Source of the DNA: Taeniopygia guttata
Taxonomy: Eukaryota; Chordata; Aves; Passeriformes; Estrildidae
Reading direction: 5' to 3'
Assembly (NCBI RefSeq): GCF_048771995.1
Contig: NC_133026.1
Span: forward strand, 102,641,001 to 102,705,000
Length of the DNA: 64,000 bases
Positions within the stretch are counted from its first letter, which is position 1, and the number at the start of each line of letters is the position of its first letter. This document shows positions 13,758 to 24,510 of this stretch, one piece after another. The translations under genes were made by a program, and so were the position numbers. The notes beneath the pieces are model-generated. The model had not been told where the DNA came from, ran no database searches, and saw only the letters and a list, made by a program, of their open reading frames with translations.

Positions 13758-16390
13758 ATTAAAATTCAAATGTGAATAAAAATCATTTTTGCATAGCCAT
13801 GATGAGATCCATGATACCTTGGTAAATATGACTCCAGCTCAAAAAAGAGTTAAATTGCTCTGCTCTGCCCATTCTCATGCCAGCAGATAATTCATCCAAA
13901 AAAAATTATGTGCCCTACTTACACAAACAAACTGGACAGCGCATAAATAATTCACAGAATGGCAGCCTCTTTTATTAACTGCATACTGACAGACTCTGAC
14001 AGAAACATGAAATATGGCTGAAAACACCATATAGGACCAGGTTGTGTACGTACTCTGTAAATAAGAAATGTACCTGACCTGTGAATGAGAAATTTGTTTT
14101 TTTTTTTTGATAGATCAGGCATGAGGAAGCTATTATACACTTCTGGACCAGCTGTTTCTTAGCAGTATGTTATACTGTTGTCAGGATTGCAGTACAAGCA
14201 AGAATGAAGCACAGATACAGCTCTCACCAAGTGAGCATTAACTAATTCACCAAAAAGCTTTCTATTCTTCCTATGTACTATGCCCTAAAGGTCAAGAAAT
14301 ACCCAGGTTAAAAATGAATGTGTAATTTTAAGCTTTTGTCCATTTGATACCATCTTTACCTAGGATGATAGTATATATATAAATATATAGCCCTCTCTTT
14401 CTTCTCTGGGACCTCTCAAATCTGTTCAGTGCTCTCTTTCCATTGGGTGGTGTGAATAACAGTAGACACTGCTACTCCCTGAAGTCTCAGCTTCAGCACC
14501 AAAATACAGGTTCACAACTGAATCAGGAAGGAAGGAATCAGGTAGGAAGACAAGAGCACAGAAGTAAGGAAACAAGACAGAACACCGTGGGGAAGGAAGA
14601 AGAAGTGAAATTTCATTATATGCTTTTGGTACAGTCAACAATTGGGCTGAGAATAAGAGAATTGTCAATTAAGGAGAAGGAGAAAGAAAAAAAAGAATAA
14701 ATAGGAGGATGAGTGAGCTATGAAGGAGAAATAAATTAAAATACTGAAGAAATAGAGTCCAAACTCCAAAACATTAAAAAATATATACCTCTAAAAGGGG
14801 TAGGGGGAATAGGGATAGGACATGGAGACAGAGAGGAAATTAACAGAGACAGTAATAGGGTGCGTGTAATTATGCAAATTACAGCTAGATCTGACTAGAC
14901 TATGGGATGTCTTGTGCATGCACAGAGTGTGAATTGCCATGCTCACATGGCCACACCTTTTTACCTTCTACATTTCTTGATGATCATCTGTCTCCAGGCA
15001 TTACTATACATGACTGTAGATAAACACACCATAAGAGTAGTAGTAGAATTAATTGGTTAGAAAGTGTAACATTAAAATGTTCATCTAGTTAGAATACAAC
15101 AGTATTAAGTAAGATTTTACAGATCAGGTTCTCTTGACAGGACTTGAGTCCCTTCAGGCATTGGTGCAAACTGCAAGCTCCAAGTGCTGTTCAATCATTT
15201 GGAGGGTGGTATGGCTTCTCACCATCCATTTGTACAGCTTAGCCAGGGGCTGTGCCACCAAACTCCATCATCTATGCTCTGCTCCTCCCCAGTTGTCTCT
15301 ACTATTTCCTCTTTTGTGGGAATACTTGAAAATACAGGCACGAGTAAGTGATGCGAAAACATGACTAACTCACGCGCAAATTTCTGACGGGAAATTTGCC
15401 AGGTTGCTATGGGAAACACATACTGCAAGGAGCATCTGCTCCCTGACTTCCCTTCTCTGTCTTAATACATTCACTTACACTCTCAGGAGGTTTTGCTGTC
15501 CTTGCTGACACATGGGAATATATTAGCAGGGTCTATGATTCCCTTTCACAAATACTGAGTGGTTCGTATGTTCATCTTCTCTTGTGCACTCAGCCTGACA
15601 AGGAATCAGACCCAGGGAAAATCTGTGTCATTGTATGACTGTCAATTCTGCAAGACCACGATACAATCTCAAGACATGAAATCTGGCCATAATACCATGA
15701 TGTTTCTGTTGTCATTTGGAACTCACACAGACATTATAAACCTAACCATTTCAAACACTCAGGAATCCACTGACACTTAACATATAGTTTACACTGGTCC
15801 TCACTTAGAAAACATTAGATAGGAGCCTCAGTCTTCCCTGCATGCCATCTCCAATGCATTATGCCTGGTTACACAAAGTGGCACTTGTCATTCTTCACTC
15901 CTGTTACACAATTTTCTAAACAAAACAAGAACATCCTACAAAGGACTATTTTCCCTTACAGATATCCCTGCAATCCAAACAGTCTGGAAACAGCCTCTTG
16001 GTTCCACATAGCCAGAGCATCTATAGTCTACTTCATCAGAGAGGAAAACAGCAAAACTATGTTAAAGTCTAGATGTTAATCTGTGCTAGCTAGGTAGAAG
16101 ATAATTTAATAGGAACAGTGTTTCAGTCACGATTCAAACACTTTTTCTGCAGAAAGGTATTTTCCAGTAAATTGAAAAAAATACTTGATTCTGGCAACTG
16201 ATATGACTACACATATTAGCCCACAGACATGCTAGTGGAGATGCAATGGGTTTTATTCTTATGCTTCACCTTCAAGAATACATGTTTTCAATCCCAGGTC
16301 TTTTCATCCAGAATTTTTGTGATGCTTACCTTTTGTCTCTCATTTCCAAAACCTAGTGCAACATTCATATGTAACAAAAATTATGACATA
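13758..16390. other. Intergenic sequence, nothing recognised
   Basis: No gene, RNA or identifiable transposon was found. Open frames around 14.4-14.7 kb and 15.1-15.8 kb are short and lack domains, splice context or CpG-rich promoters. Confidence 0.55.
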
Positions 16391-17440
16391 CTCTACTAGG
16401 TTTGTGTGACAACCTTTTGGTAGTGGTGGGCAGTGCCTTTGTAAAAAGCACTAGAAGCTTCCCCTATGTCTGACAGAACCAATGCCAGAAGAATCCCAGA
16501 TGGATGCGCTGCTGGCCAAGGCTGAGCCCATCATTGAGGGTGGCAGTGCTCAGTAATCATTGTTAAGAATTGAGGGCAAAATCTGTGAAGCAGCTGTGCA
16601 GACACCAGAGTGGGTGGTGAAGAAGGGGAAGGAGGTGCTCAGCACTGAAGCAGAGATTTCCCCTGTAGCCTGTGGGGCAGCCCATGGTGAGGCAGCAAAT
16701 ATTCACCTTCAGCCCATGGAGAACCCCCAGCTGGAGCTGGAAGAATCCCAAATAAAGCTGTGACCCTGCGGGAAACCTGCATTGGAGCAGTCTTTTGGCA
16801 GTTGTAGACCCATGGAGAGAGGAACCCACACCGGATCAGGTTTGCTGACAGGACTTGTGACCCTGTAAGAGACCCACACTGGGTCCATCTGTAATTAAAT
16901 CACTGCACCCCATGGGAAGGGTCCCACCACGCTGGAGCAGTCTGTGAAGAACTGCAGCTCATGGGGAGCACTTGTGTTGAAGAAGTTTATCAATGGCTGT
17001 CAAGAGTGGAAGGGATACCATGCTGGAACAGGGGAAGAGTTTGAGGAGTCCTCTCCCCGAGAAGGAAGAAGTAGCAGAGACAATGTGTGATGAGCTGACC
17101 CCAGCCCCCATTCCCCATTCTCCTCTGCAGCTGGCAGGGAGAAGGAGGAAGAGAGGAGAGAAACTGGGAATGAAGTTACCTCTGGGAAGAAAGGACAGGT
17201 GGAGGAAAGGTGTTTTAAGATTCAGCTTTTATTTCTCATTACTCTACTTTGGTTTGACTGGTAATAAATTAAAATTATTTCCTCAAATGGAGACTGTTTT
17301 GCCTGTAACATAATTGGTGAATGACCTTCCCCTGCCCTAATACCTCAATACACATGCCTTTTAACATATTTTCTCTCCCCTGCTCAGCTGACCCTGACTT
17401 TGGTGGGCACCAGGCATCCAGCCAGAGTCAACCCACCACA
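16391..17440 (+). mobile_element. Long ERVL-type LTR (avian), diverged
   Basis: About 1.05 kb of sequence matches, from memory, the layout of a common long avian ERVL LTR. It has a 'ggtttgtgtgacaacc' start region, repeated 'gacccacactggagcag'-type modules in the middle, then a block around 17205-17300 with an AATAAA signal (about 17262), and an end in CAACCCACCACA. It reads on the + strand. No internal retroviral genes flank it, so it is probably a solo LTR. I could not identify a target duplication; the left end appears mutated. Confidence 0.65.
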
Positions 17441-17950
17441 CACTGTTAGATAGTAACAATGATTTTTTTTTTTTTTTTTAATTCTGAATCTGGATATTGA
17501 ACATATGCTTCCCCTATTTTAGTATCTCAGTGAGAGTTACTAATAATGAAATAATGAAACACACAGAAACAAACATTCTGCTGTAGCCTAAGATACAGAA
17601 AAGCAGAGAGAAAAAATGGATAGCTGTACCTTTTGTAAGGTACTGGGCTCTTTTTTCCATTACTAGTTTAATTCTGATTACTCACAGAAGAATCTGGCCC
17701 TAAAAGCTAGGCATATCCACACTGTCAGCCACAGATAGAGCCGGGAGAGAGAATCTTAACAAAATGAAGTGCCATTTGCTGGTCAGTGTGGTAAACCATC
17801 AGCTATGTATTTCTCAGGAGTAATAAGGTTATTGCAGGAGTGTTTGGGACACTTGAAGAAAGAAATAGCACATTGTGAAATTGTAAAAGGGAAGCTCCTT
17901 CCACAGTGGAGAGAGTTCTTTTACAGGAATCAGAAATACTTCAGATTTCA
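17441..17950. other. Intergenic spacer, nothing recognised
   Basis: A poly-T run near 17463-17479 and unremarkable unique sequence lie between the ERVL-type LTR and the next CR1 copy. Confidence 0.6.
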
Positions 17951-18214
17951 TGCAATCACTGAATCATTTGGGTTGGAAGGGAACTTAAAGATCTTCTAGT
18001 TCCAAGCTCTCTGCCACGGGCAGCGACACCTTCCACTAGACCAGGTTGCTCCATCCAACTCGGCTTTGCACACCTCAAGAAATGGGGCATCCACAGTTTC
18101 TCCTGCCAACCTGTTCCAGTGCCTCACCACCCTCACAGGGAAGAATGTCTTCCCTATATTCAGCCTAAATATCCCCTCTCAGTTTGAACCCATTACTCCT
18201 TGTTTTATTTAAGA
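17951..18214 (-). mobile_element. CR1 LINE, antisense 3'-end fragment
   Basis: The + strand reads as the complement of a CR1 3' end. It begins with 'aatcatttgggttggaagggaac', continues through 'tgccacgggcagcgacaccttccactagaccaggttgctc', and reaches 'cagcctaaatatcccctctcag'. It is moderately diverged and 5'-truncated. Confidence 0.9.
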
Positions 18215-18729
18215 CACTTAATTCTGAATGTAGATTACCAATGTTACTACAAAAACAAACCTGGAAGTTTTGACTGCCCAGGCAAAATAGGGACTTAATT
18301 TCATATTTAATAGGGAGTGGGGAAAAATTATTTTAAAAACCCAGTAAAACAAATTGATCCAGTGGGACTAAAATTCATTACATATGTTAGTGCATTACAC
18401 AGAAAACCTCTCAGAAAACAGCCCAGGAAAGGGAAGGAGTTATCAACCCAATGAAAAATGTCAATTTGATGCCCCCAGGATATGACTACACTATTGCAGT
18501 GACTTCTTTAATTCGTTGTACTTTCCGACACAAGTACTTACCGAGACTTTTTTCCCAAGCAGACATGCTGCACTTCACACTAGCAGAAGCACTGTAAAGT
18601 TTTATTTATGTACAAATGATGCCAGTGAAAGCTGTGCCATCAGGGTAGCATCTCATGAGACGCTTTTTGGAAAGAAAACCGGAGGTGGGAGATCAGTAGT
18701 GCAATAAAAGCCTTTATTCCTTGCTAGCG
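18215..18729. other. Sequence upstream of the ZBTB14 CpG island
   Basis: Unique AT-rich sequence that changes abruptly to a very GC-rich CpG island at about 18730. No gene or repeat was recognised. Confidence 0.6.
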
Positions 18730-20320
18730 ATCGCGTTATGCCTTTAAAACCTCAACCCCGCCGAGTATTTGCACAGGGCAGCGGGGGCGGGTTTGGGTGG
18801 GCAGCGCCGTTCCACTCTCGGCGGCAGGCGAGGGGCACATCAGGGGCGGGATGGCTCCGCACCTCCCGTCACCGCCGCTCCTCCGCGGACACGCGCGGGC
18901 GCGCCCCCGAGCGCCGCCCCACGGCCGCGCGGGCGCCGCCGCACCCGGCTCGGGGCCGAGCCCGCGCCGCGCTCGCCGCCGTGCGCCGCCTGCCGGGGGG
19001 AGGCCGTGCCCGCGCCCCGGGCTCGCACACGCGGCGGGCGCAGGCGCGGCTGGGTGGGGCGGGTGCCCGCGCCGCGGCGGGAACGGCTGCGGCCCGCGCG
19101 CCCCCGCGGCCCGAGGAGGGGGGGGGGGGGGGGGGCCGAGCCGCGCGTCCCCCGAAGCGGGGGAAGGGCGATGGGAACCGGCGCGCCGCAGGCCCCGCTG
19201 CGCCCCCCTCCCCGCCGCCCCTGCCTCCTCCTCCGCCTCCTCCTCCGCGCTCCCCGGGCACAGGCGCGCCCTCCGCTCGCAACGCGCATGCACGCACCCC
19301 CCGCGCCCCCCCCTCCCCGAGCGCGCGCGCGCGCGCACTGGAGTGCTCGTGCAGGAGGCGGCGGTGACGGCCGGAGAGACGCGCGCAGGCCCCCCCCCCC
19401 AAGACCCCCTCCCCAAATTCCCCCCCATACCCTCCCTCCCTCCCTCCTTCCCGTCCCTTCCCCCGTCCCTCTCCCGCGCGGCGGCAGTGGCAGCGGCAGC
19501 CCCCCCGCGCCCCCCGGGAAGCGCGGCTCCGCGCGCGCGGGCGGGCGGCAGGTAAGCGCGAGCCCTTTCCCCCCTCCCCCCCCCCCGCTCCGCTCCCGCG
19601 CCGCGGCCGGGCCGCCGTTCCGCTGCGCGCGCGCGCGCGCGCTTTCCCTCGCACGCCCCCTCCCTCCTCCTCCTCCTCCTCCCCTCCCTCTGCCATCCCT
19701 CCCCCGCTCGCCGCCGCCGTTACGGCCCCGGCAGCGCGCGCTGGGTGAGATGGCGCCGCCGCGGGCGCGCCCGCCGCCAGCAGCCCCGGCGCCGCCGCGC
19801 TCCTGCCTCCCGCGGGCGAGGGGAGGGCCAGCGGGAGCGGGGAGAGGAGGAGGAGGACACGTCCAGCGGCGGATGCGCACGCTGCGGCGCGCGGGTTCCG
19901 CGCGGCGGCCGCCGCAACAAAGGGGCGCGCGGCCGCGACCAGCCGGCGGGAGAGCAGCTAGAGCGGGGAGGGCGAGAGGCAGGCACGGACGGACGGACGG
20001 ACAGAAGGAGGGAGCGGGGCGCCGTCCCCGCGCAGCCCCGTGAGGCGGCGCGGCGGGAGCGCCGGGCTCGCTCCGGAGAGCGGCCGCCTGGCGCTCGCGG
20101 GCGCCCCCGACGCCGGGCCGGGAGCGCGGGCGGCGCGGCAGGGGCCGGGCTGGTCCCGCCGGGAGCCCGCCCGCGCCGCGGGTGCGTGGAGCGGGCGTGC
20201 GCCTCGGCGGTTACGGGCACGGCGGCCGCGAGAGCCGAGCGTGTCCCGAGCAGTCTCAGCCCCGAAAACGCCTCCCTGCGGCCCTTACGGAGGATGCGGC
20301 CGCGTAAAAAGTGTGTGGAG
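18730..20320 (+). promoter_or_regulatory. ZBTB14: CpG island: ZBTB14 promoter and 5' exon region
   Basis: About 1.6 kb of extremely GC- and CpG-rich DNA between AT-rich flanks, upstream of ZBTB14 on the same strand. It includes a run of about 18 G near 19117-19135, a polypyrimidine tract (about 19389-19470), a (GC)n tract at about 19624-19641, another (GC/CG)n at about 19320-19336, and many GCGC sites. There is no clear TATA box, as expected for this promoter class. The transcription start is probably inside the island. Long open frames across it on both strands are artefacts of few stop codons in GC-rich DNA. Confidence 0.85.
19300..19551 (+). other. ZBTB14: Candidate noncoding exon 1 of ZBTB14 (5' boundary unknown)
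   Basis: A near-consensus splice donor, CAG|GTAAGCG, lies at 19549-19557 on the + strand, giving an exon ending at 19551 within the CpG island. The left coordinate is nominal because the transcription start cannot be read. It would splice to the exon at 21277. A second possible donor, GA|GTAAGTAACC, follows 20345 and could define an alternative longer or separate first exon. Confidence 0.5.
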
Positions 20321-20345
20321 GAATAAGTATGAATTGCCCAGAGGA

Positions 20346-21276
20346 GTAAGTAACCGGAGCTTTCTTAAATCAGAGCTGGAAAGGCTCTGGGCAAGTGTCT
20401 GACCCGCTCCATTCGGCAAAGGACTAACTTTGTTCTTTGCCAGTTCACCCTTGTGTACTCTGCAGCCCTGTTTTCAGCCAATTACTTCTATAATTAGTTC
20501 TCTCTTAGTGTCAACAGAATTGCAGCAAAATTGAATACTGTTTAACAGGATGGTGCGATTTCTGCTAGATTACTAGCAGCGACGTCTCACTGTTTAAAAA
20601 GAAAGCATTTTCCCCATCTTGCAAAGAACTCTAAAAAGATCCCGTTGAAATAGTTGTTTGTCCTACCATCTTCAGTGCTGGACTGATACATTTTCCTGGG
20701 CCAGCAGAACCAGATACCCCATAAATATATACAATATTGCTTTCCGGTTTTGTTTCCTTTTGTATATTTCAAGTATTTACAGACTTACTATCTGGCTATC
20801 TTAAAGTTTTGTTATATAGGACTAAGAAAATAATTTTGGCTGTCCTTTTTTTTGCCTTTTTTTTTTTTTTTTTTTTTTTAGTTTTTCTGTGTAGCCAGAA
20901 ACACTTTAGTGGAGGTGCTAGGACTGCAGAGGTATTTGTAGGGAGCCAGGTGTTCCCATACCGTTCCCATACAGCACCAAGAGTTGCAAACCTATCATCA
21001 TTCCTGTCATCTGCTTCTGCTTTATATATGGTTAAGGATAAATTAGAATTTAGGGAAGAAATTCCCAGGAGATCTGTGCCAGGCAGCACAGGATTTGTTC
21101 CAAACCAAGTATTAAATTTCCCTCCTCTCTGCTGTATTTCCTGCTTTGGCACAATGTTTTAGCAATGTATTTTATCTAACTTTAAATAATTGAAAATGCT
21201 CTCTTTTAACACTCAGAATAATTTTTGGAATAGATAATATCACATCTTGAAATGTTATTATCTTCCCATCTTTCAG
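20346..21276 (+). other. ZBTB14: ZBTB14 5' intron sequence
   Basis: AT-rich sequence between the island donors and the acceptor at 21275-21276. It holds a poly-T run near 20857-20879. The 141-codon open frame here depends on that run encoding Phe repeats and is not a gene. Confidence 0.6.
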
Positions 21277-21345
21277 GCTGAAGGTGGCCCATTCTGAGAT
21301 TAATTTAATAATCGTTTGCTTAGAAAACTTCCTGCATTGTTCATG
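21277..21345 (+). CDS. ZBTB14: ZBTB14 exon carrying the initiator ATG at its 3' end
   Basis: This 69-bp exon is bounded by a pyrimidine-rich acceptor (TCTTCCCATCTTTCAG, ending at 21276) and a donor GTAAGG starting at 21346. Its last three bases, 21343-21345, are ATG. Joined to the exon starting at 21759 they give Met followed by Glu-Phe-Phe-Ile-Ser and then the Met at 21774, which is the N-terminus known for the long vertebrate ZBTB14 isoform. Only the final codon is coding; the rest is 5' UTR. The sequence context of this ATG has T at -3, so leaky scanning to the next Met (A at -3) is plausible. Splicing is inferred from the sites and the match to the family N-terminus. Confidence 0.8.
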
Positions 21346-21758
21346 GTAAGGCTTATATTTGATATTTCAAATTTAGTTTGTCGTGCTGACTTATTTAGTG
21401 TATTTCTTACACATTTTAAGTGTTAACATTTCCTTTAGCTATAATAATGACTTATGAGTTGGGTCATGCATTTACTCAGAATTGCAGTTTAAAAGAAAAA
21501 GCTTTCAATTTTGTGTAACTGAATCAATAAAGATTTGAATAATTGTAAATTGTGTAACCTAAGAAAGACCTTTATGCATTCACAATTTTAAAATCAGTTT
21601 CAGAGTGATGCTTTTAGAGTCTAACAGGCTTTTTGTGGTCATTTTATGTAAAAAAAAAGGTTGCGTTTTTCTTAAATGATGGAAATTGCTTCATCGCTTG
21701 GGATTTTGTGACTTAGACTGCTTTATAAAAGTTACAAAATTTTCCTGTTAATTTACAG

Positions 21759-23102
21759 GAGTTTTTCATCAGTATGTCTGAAACCATTAAGTATAATGAC
21801 GACGATCACAAAACTGTGTTCTTGAAAACACTGAATGAGCAACGTTTGGAAGGAGAATTTTGTGACATCGCTATTGTGGTTGAAGATGTTAAGTTCAGAG
21901 CCCATAGGTGCGTGCTTGCTGCCTGCAGTACCTACTTCAAAAAGCTTTTCAAGAAACTTGAAGTTGATAGCTCATCAGTAATAGAAATAGATTTTCTTCG
22001 TTCTGATATTTTTGAGGAAGTTCTCAATTATATGTATACTGCAAAGATTTCTGTTAAAAAAGAGGATGTAAACTTGATGATGTCTTCAGGCCAGATCCTT
22101 GGTATTCGGTTTCTTGATAAACTCTGCTCTCAAAAACGTGATGTATCTAGTCCTGAAGAAAACACACAGTCCAAGAGCAAGTACTGTCTAAAAATGAACC
22201 GTTCTATTGGGGAACCCAATGATACCCAAGATGATGAGGTGGAAGAGATCGGAGATCATGATGACAGTCCATCAGATGTGACAGTGGAAGGCACTCCCCC
22301 AAGTCAAGAAGATGGTAAATCACCAACCACTACCCTGAGAGTGCAAGAGGCAATTCTGAAAGAGTTGGGAAGTGAAGAAGTTAGAAAAGTAAACTGTTAT
22401 GGCCAAGAAGTAGAGCCTATGGAAACAACGGAATCTAAAGACTTAGGATCTCAGACACCTCAGGCACTCACATTTAATGATGGCATAAATGAAGTGAAAG
22501 ATGAACAGACGCCAGGATGGACCACAGCAGCCGCGGATATGAAGTTTGAGTACTTGCTTTATGGTCACAGGGAGCACATTGTATGTCAGGCTTGCGGCAA
22601 GACCTTTTCTGATGAAGCGCGTTTGAGAAAACATGAAAAACTACACACTGCAGACAGACCATTTGTTTGTGAAATGTGTACGAAGGGCTTCACCACGCAA
22701 GCTCATTTGAAAGAACACTTGAAAATACACACGGGTTACAAGCCTTACAGTTGTGAGGTGTGTGGGAAGTCTTTTATTCGGGCACCAGATCTAAAAAAAC
22801 ATGAAAGAGTTCACAGTAATGAGAGGCCATTTGCATGCCATATGTGTGATAAAGCTTTCAAGCACAAGTCCCACCTCAAAGACCATGAAAGAAGGCACCG
22901 AGGAGAGAAACCTTTTGTCTGCAGTTCCTGCACTAAAGCATTTGCTAAGGCATCTGACCTAAAAAGGCATGAGAACAATATGCACAGTGAAAGAAAGCAA
23001 GTTACAGCAGCCAATTCCATCCAGAGTGAAACAGAACAGTTGCAGGCAGCAGCCATGGCTGCTGAAGCAGAGCAGCAATTAGAAACTATAGCCTGTAGTT
23101 AA
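21759..23102 (+). CDS. ZBTB14: ZBTB14 (ZF5/ZFP161) main coding exon: BTB zinc-finger transcription factor
   Basis: The nuclear BTB-zinc-finger regulator ZBTB14 (ZF5) is known to bind GC-rich DNA and mainly to repress. This exon encodes 447 residues and a TAA stop; with the ATG from the previous exon the protein is 448 residues, close to the mammalian length. Counting from the Met at 21774, a BTB/POZ domain covers about residues 17-118 (CDIAIV, HRCVLAACS, FKKLFKK). An acidic Ser/Asp-rich linker (about 123-265) follows, then five C2H2 fingers with ligands C271/C274/H287/H291, C299/C302/H315/H319, C327/C330/H343/H347, C355/C358/H371/H375 and C383/C386/H399/H404, and a C-terminal Gln/Ala-rich tail. 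Finger linkers are of the TGEKP type or variants (TADRP, TGYKP, SNERP, RGEKP). All ligands are intact. The acceptor is TTTACAG at 21752-21758. Confidence 0.98.
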   Translation, partial: EFFISMSETIKYNDDDHKTVFLKTLNEQRLEGEFCDIAIVVEDVKFRAHRCVLAACSTYFKKLFKKLEVDSSSVIEIDFLRSDIFEEVLNYMYTAKISVKKEDVNLMMSSGQILGIRFLDKLCSQKRDVSSPEENTQSKSKYCLKMNRSIGEPNDTQDDEVEEIGDHDDSPSDVTVEGTPPSQEDGKSPTTTLRVQEAILKELGSEEVRKVNCYGQEVEPMETTESKDLGSQTPQALTFNDGINEVKDEQTPGWTTAAADMKFEYLLYGHREHIVCQACGKTFSDEARLRKHEKLHTADRPFVCEMCTKGFTTQAHLKEHLKIHTGYKPYSCEVCGKSFIRAPDLKKHERVHSNERPFACHMCDKAFKHKSHLKDHERRHRGEKPFVCSSCTKAFAKASDLKRHENNMHSERKQVTAANSIQSETEQLQAAAMAAEAEQQLETIACS

Positions 23103-23365
23103 AAACTAAAGCAGGAATTTTATCAGAATAATATAAGAAATGAAATGGAGCAAAATTTGTTGTTGATGTACATTTAGACTGAGAATCTTTTCAAGAAAGC
23201 ATATTTTTAGAGGATTTGAATGTTACATAGGGATAAATACATAGCTTCTCTTGGTTAGGTATTTTAAAACATTTCAGAGATGGGTATTCTTAGAATGTGA
23301 AACAGTTTCATTGTCACTAGCAGTATAATGCACTAATAACTGCTTTAATTTCAGAATGTGATCAA
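23103..23365 (+). other. ZBTB14: ZBTB14 3' UTR, proximal part
   Basis: AT-rich sequence directly after the stop codon, continuous up to the provirus junction. I see no AATAAA in this part, so the native polyadenylation site most likely lay beyond the insertion point. Confidence 0.7.
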
Positions 23366-23371
23366 GTTCTC
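23366..23371. repeat. Target-site duplication, left copy (GTTCTC)
   Basis: This hexamer immediately precedes the TG end of the low-coordinate LTR. The hexamer after the other LTR (31676-31681) is ATTCTC, identical at 5 of 6 positions. A 6-bp duplication fits class II retroviral integration. Confidence 0.75.
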
Positions 23372-24031
23372 TGCACCTGGCTCTCAGCAGCCACGGGATA
23401 GAGGTTCGCTGTCCCACAAGTGGCCGGTGGGCAGATACTTGTGTGGCTGTCCCCGAGTCTCTGCCGAGACTGTTGCGGGTGGCGGTGATTGCTGCAGCGC
23501 GGGGAGCACAGTAGAAGCACAGAGCACAAGGAAACAGAGGCAAATAAGGGAAGGGCACTTGTCTGAATCTCCAAATCTTTCATGACGAAGTCGGGGTGGA
23601 ACAAGTGAACTGAATCTGAACCTGAACAGAGTACTTTTATAGGGTAGAGGGAACATGGGGAGGGCATAACCTTTAACCAATAGGAGGGCATTAGGGGAGG
23701 GGTGCAGGGTAAGGGCTCCCCAGTAGAAGCCAATATGGGGAGGGAGCAAATTTTACAACCCAATTCTGCTTTGAGGAGGGGATGAGAGACAGGGAACTCT
23801 CCAGAACCAAAGCAGTGTGCTATCTTAGACAGACAGGGGTGAGACAAGGGAACAAGGGAAGTATACAGGTGGATTGACATATATTTTGTTGGGGAAAACT
23901 GTGGTAAACAACTCAGGACTGAACCTGAGGAAACCAAATGGGGTACATGCACTGAACCATTACAAACTTATAACAAGGAATATTAAAAACATACTACAGA
24001 AGAACCAGCTGTAAAATAACAGACTATCACA
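23372..24031 (-). repeat. 3' LTR of the antisense class II provirus
   Basis: This 660-bp element begins TG and ends CA, and is a direct repeat of 30981-31675. Because the provirus reads on the minus strand, this is its 3' LTR. On the minus strand it holds a TATAAAAG box (plus positions 23634-23641). In about 390 readily aligned bases I counted roughly 20 substitutions between the two LTRs, plus indels elsewhere, so the insertion is not recent. Confidence 0.9.
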
Positions 24032-24052
24032 TCTCCCTGTTTTTTGTTTTAT
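24032..24052 (-). promoter_or_regulatory. Polypurine tract of the provirus
   Basis: Directly inside the 3' LTR, the minus strand reads AAAACAAAAAACAGGGAGA immediately before the LTR start TGTGATAG. This is the expected position and composition for plus-strand DNA priming. It also fixes the LTR boundary. Confidence 0.75.
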
Positions 24053-24099
24053 AAAGTTGAAAAACAGCTGAGGAGAGGTACCAACTCCATCCTGGAACT

Positions 24100-24466
24100 G
24101 AGTTCTTTTAAACTAATGTGCTTTCAGGGGCACCTTCTTCCCACTACTCTTGGTCTGTAGTGGTAGCAGCTACCACAGTCTTTGAAGAGGATGGGTTGGC
24201 TGTGGCAGTGGGAATAACTTGTTTTAAGATTCCAAAAACTATTGAGACTAGAAATATAGCAACTATAAAGCAACTAATGTCTTTTGCAACAGAAAGCATC
24301 CAGACTGACAGGCCCCAATTCTTGAATCATCATAGCTGGTCAGGTGGTTGTCTAGGAAAAATGACAACACAACCATGAAATACAGGCAACCAAACACCAC
24401 GTGGTGGGAAAAAGAGTCAGGGTCATCCTCCTCCCTTGCGACGCTTTCCGTCTGATGCAACTGCAT
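24100..24466 (-). pseudogene. env remnant (leader-like start plus membrane anchor), mostly deleted
   Basis: Only about 370 bp separate the integrase end from the polypurine tract, far too little for a full env gene. On the minus strand, an open frame from 24466 has a hydrophobic leader-like stretch (VVFGCLYFMVVLSFF). In another frame near 24225-24275 there is a second hydrophobic segment (FIVAIFLVSIVFGIL) followed by a short tail and a stop, resembling the anchor and cytoplasmic tail of a transmembrane subunit. The ectodomain appears deleted. Assignment rests on position and hydrophobicity. Confidence 0.5.
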
Positions 24467-24510
24467 AATTGGCGGGGTTATTTTGGGGATTTAAAGGGAC
24501 AATTTCCGAC

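Noticed and set aside
16560-17313. Open frames of 67-106 codons
   Set aside because: They fall inside the ERVL-type LTR and follow its repeat modules, so they are not genes.
18736-20402. Several long open frames (up to about 420 codons) on both strands
   Set aside because: They overlap each other in many frames, are Pro/Arg/Ala/Gly-rich and arise from the lack of stop codons in a CpG island. No domain is recognisable, and the region fits a promoter and noncoding exon.
20737-21162. 141-codon + strand open frame
   Set aside because: Its core is a poly-T run read as Phe, it is intronic to ZBTB14, and no domain or splice support was seen.
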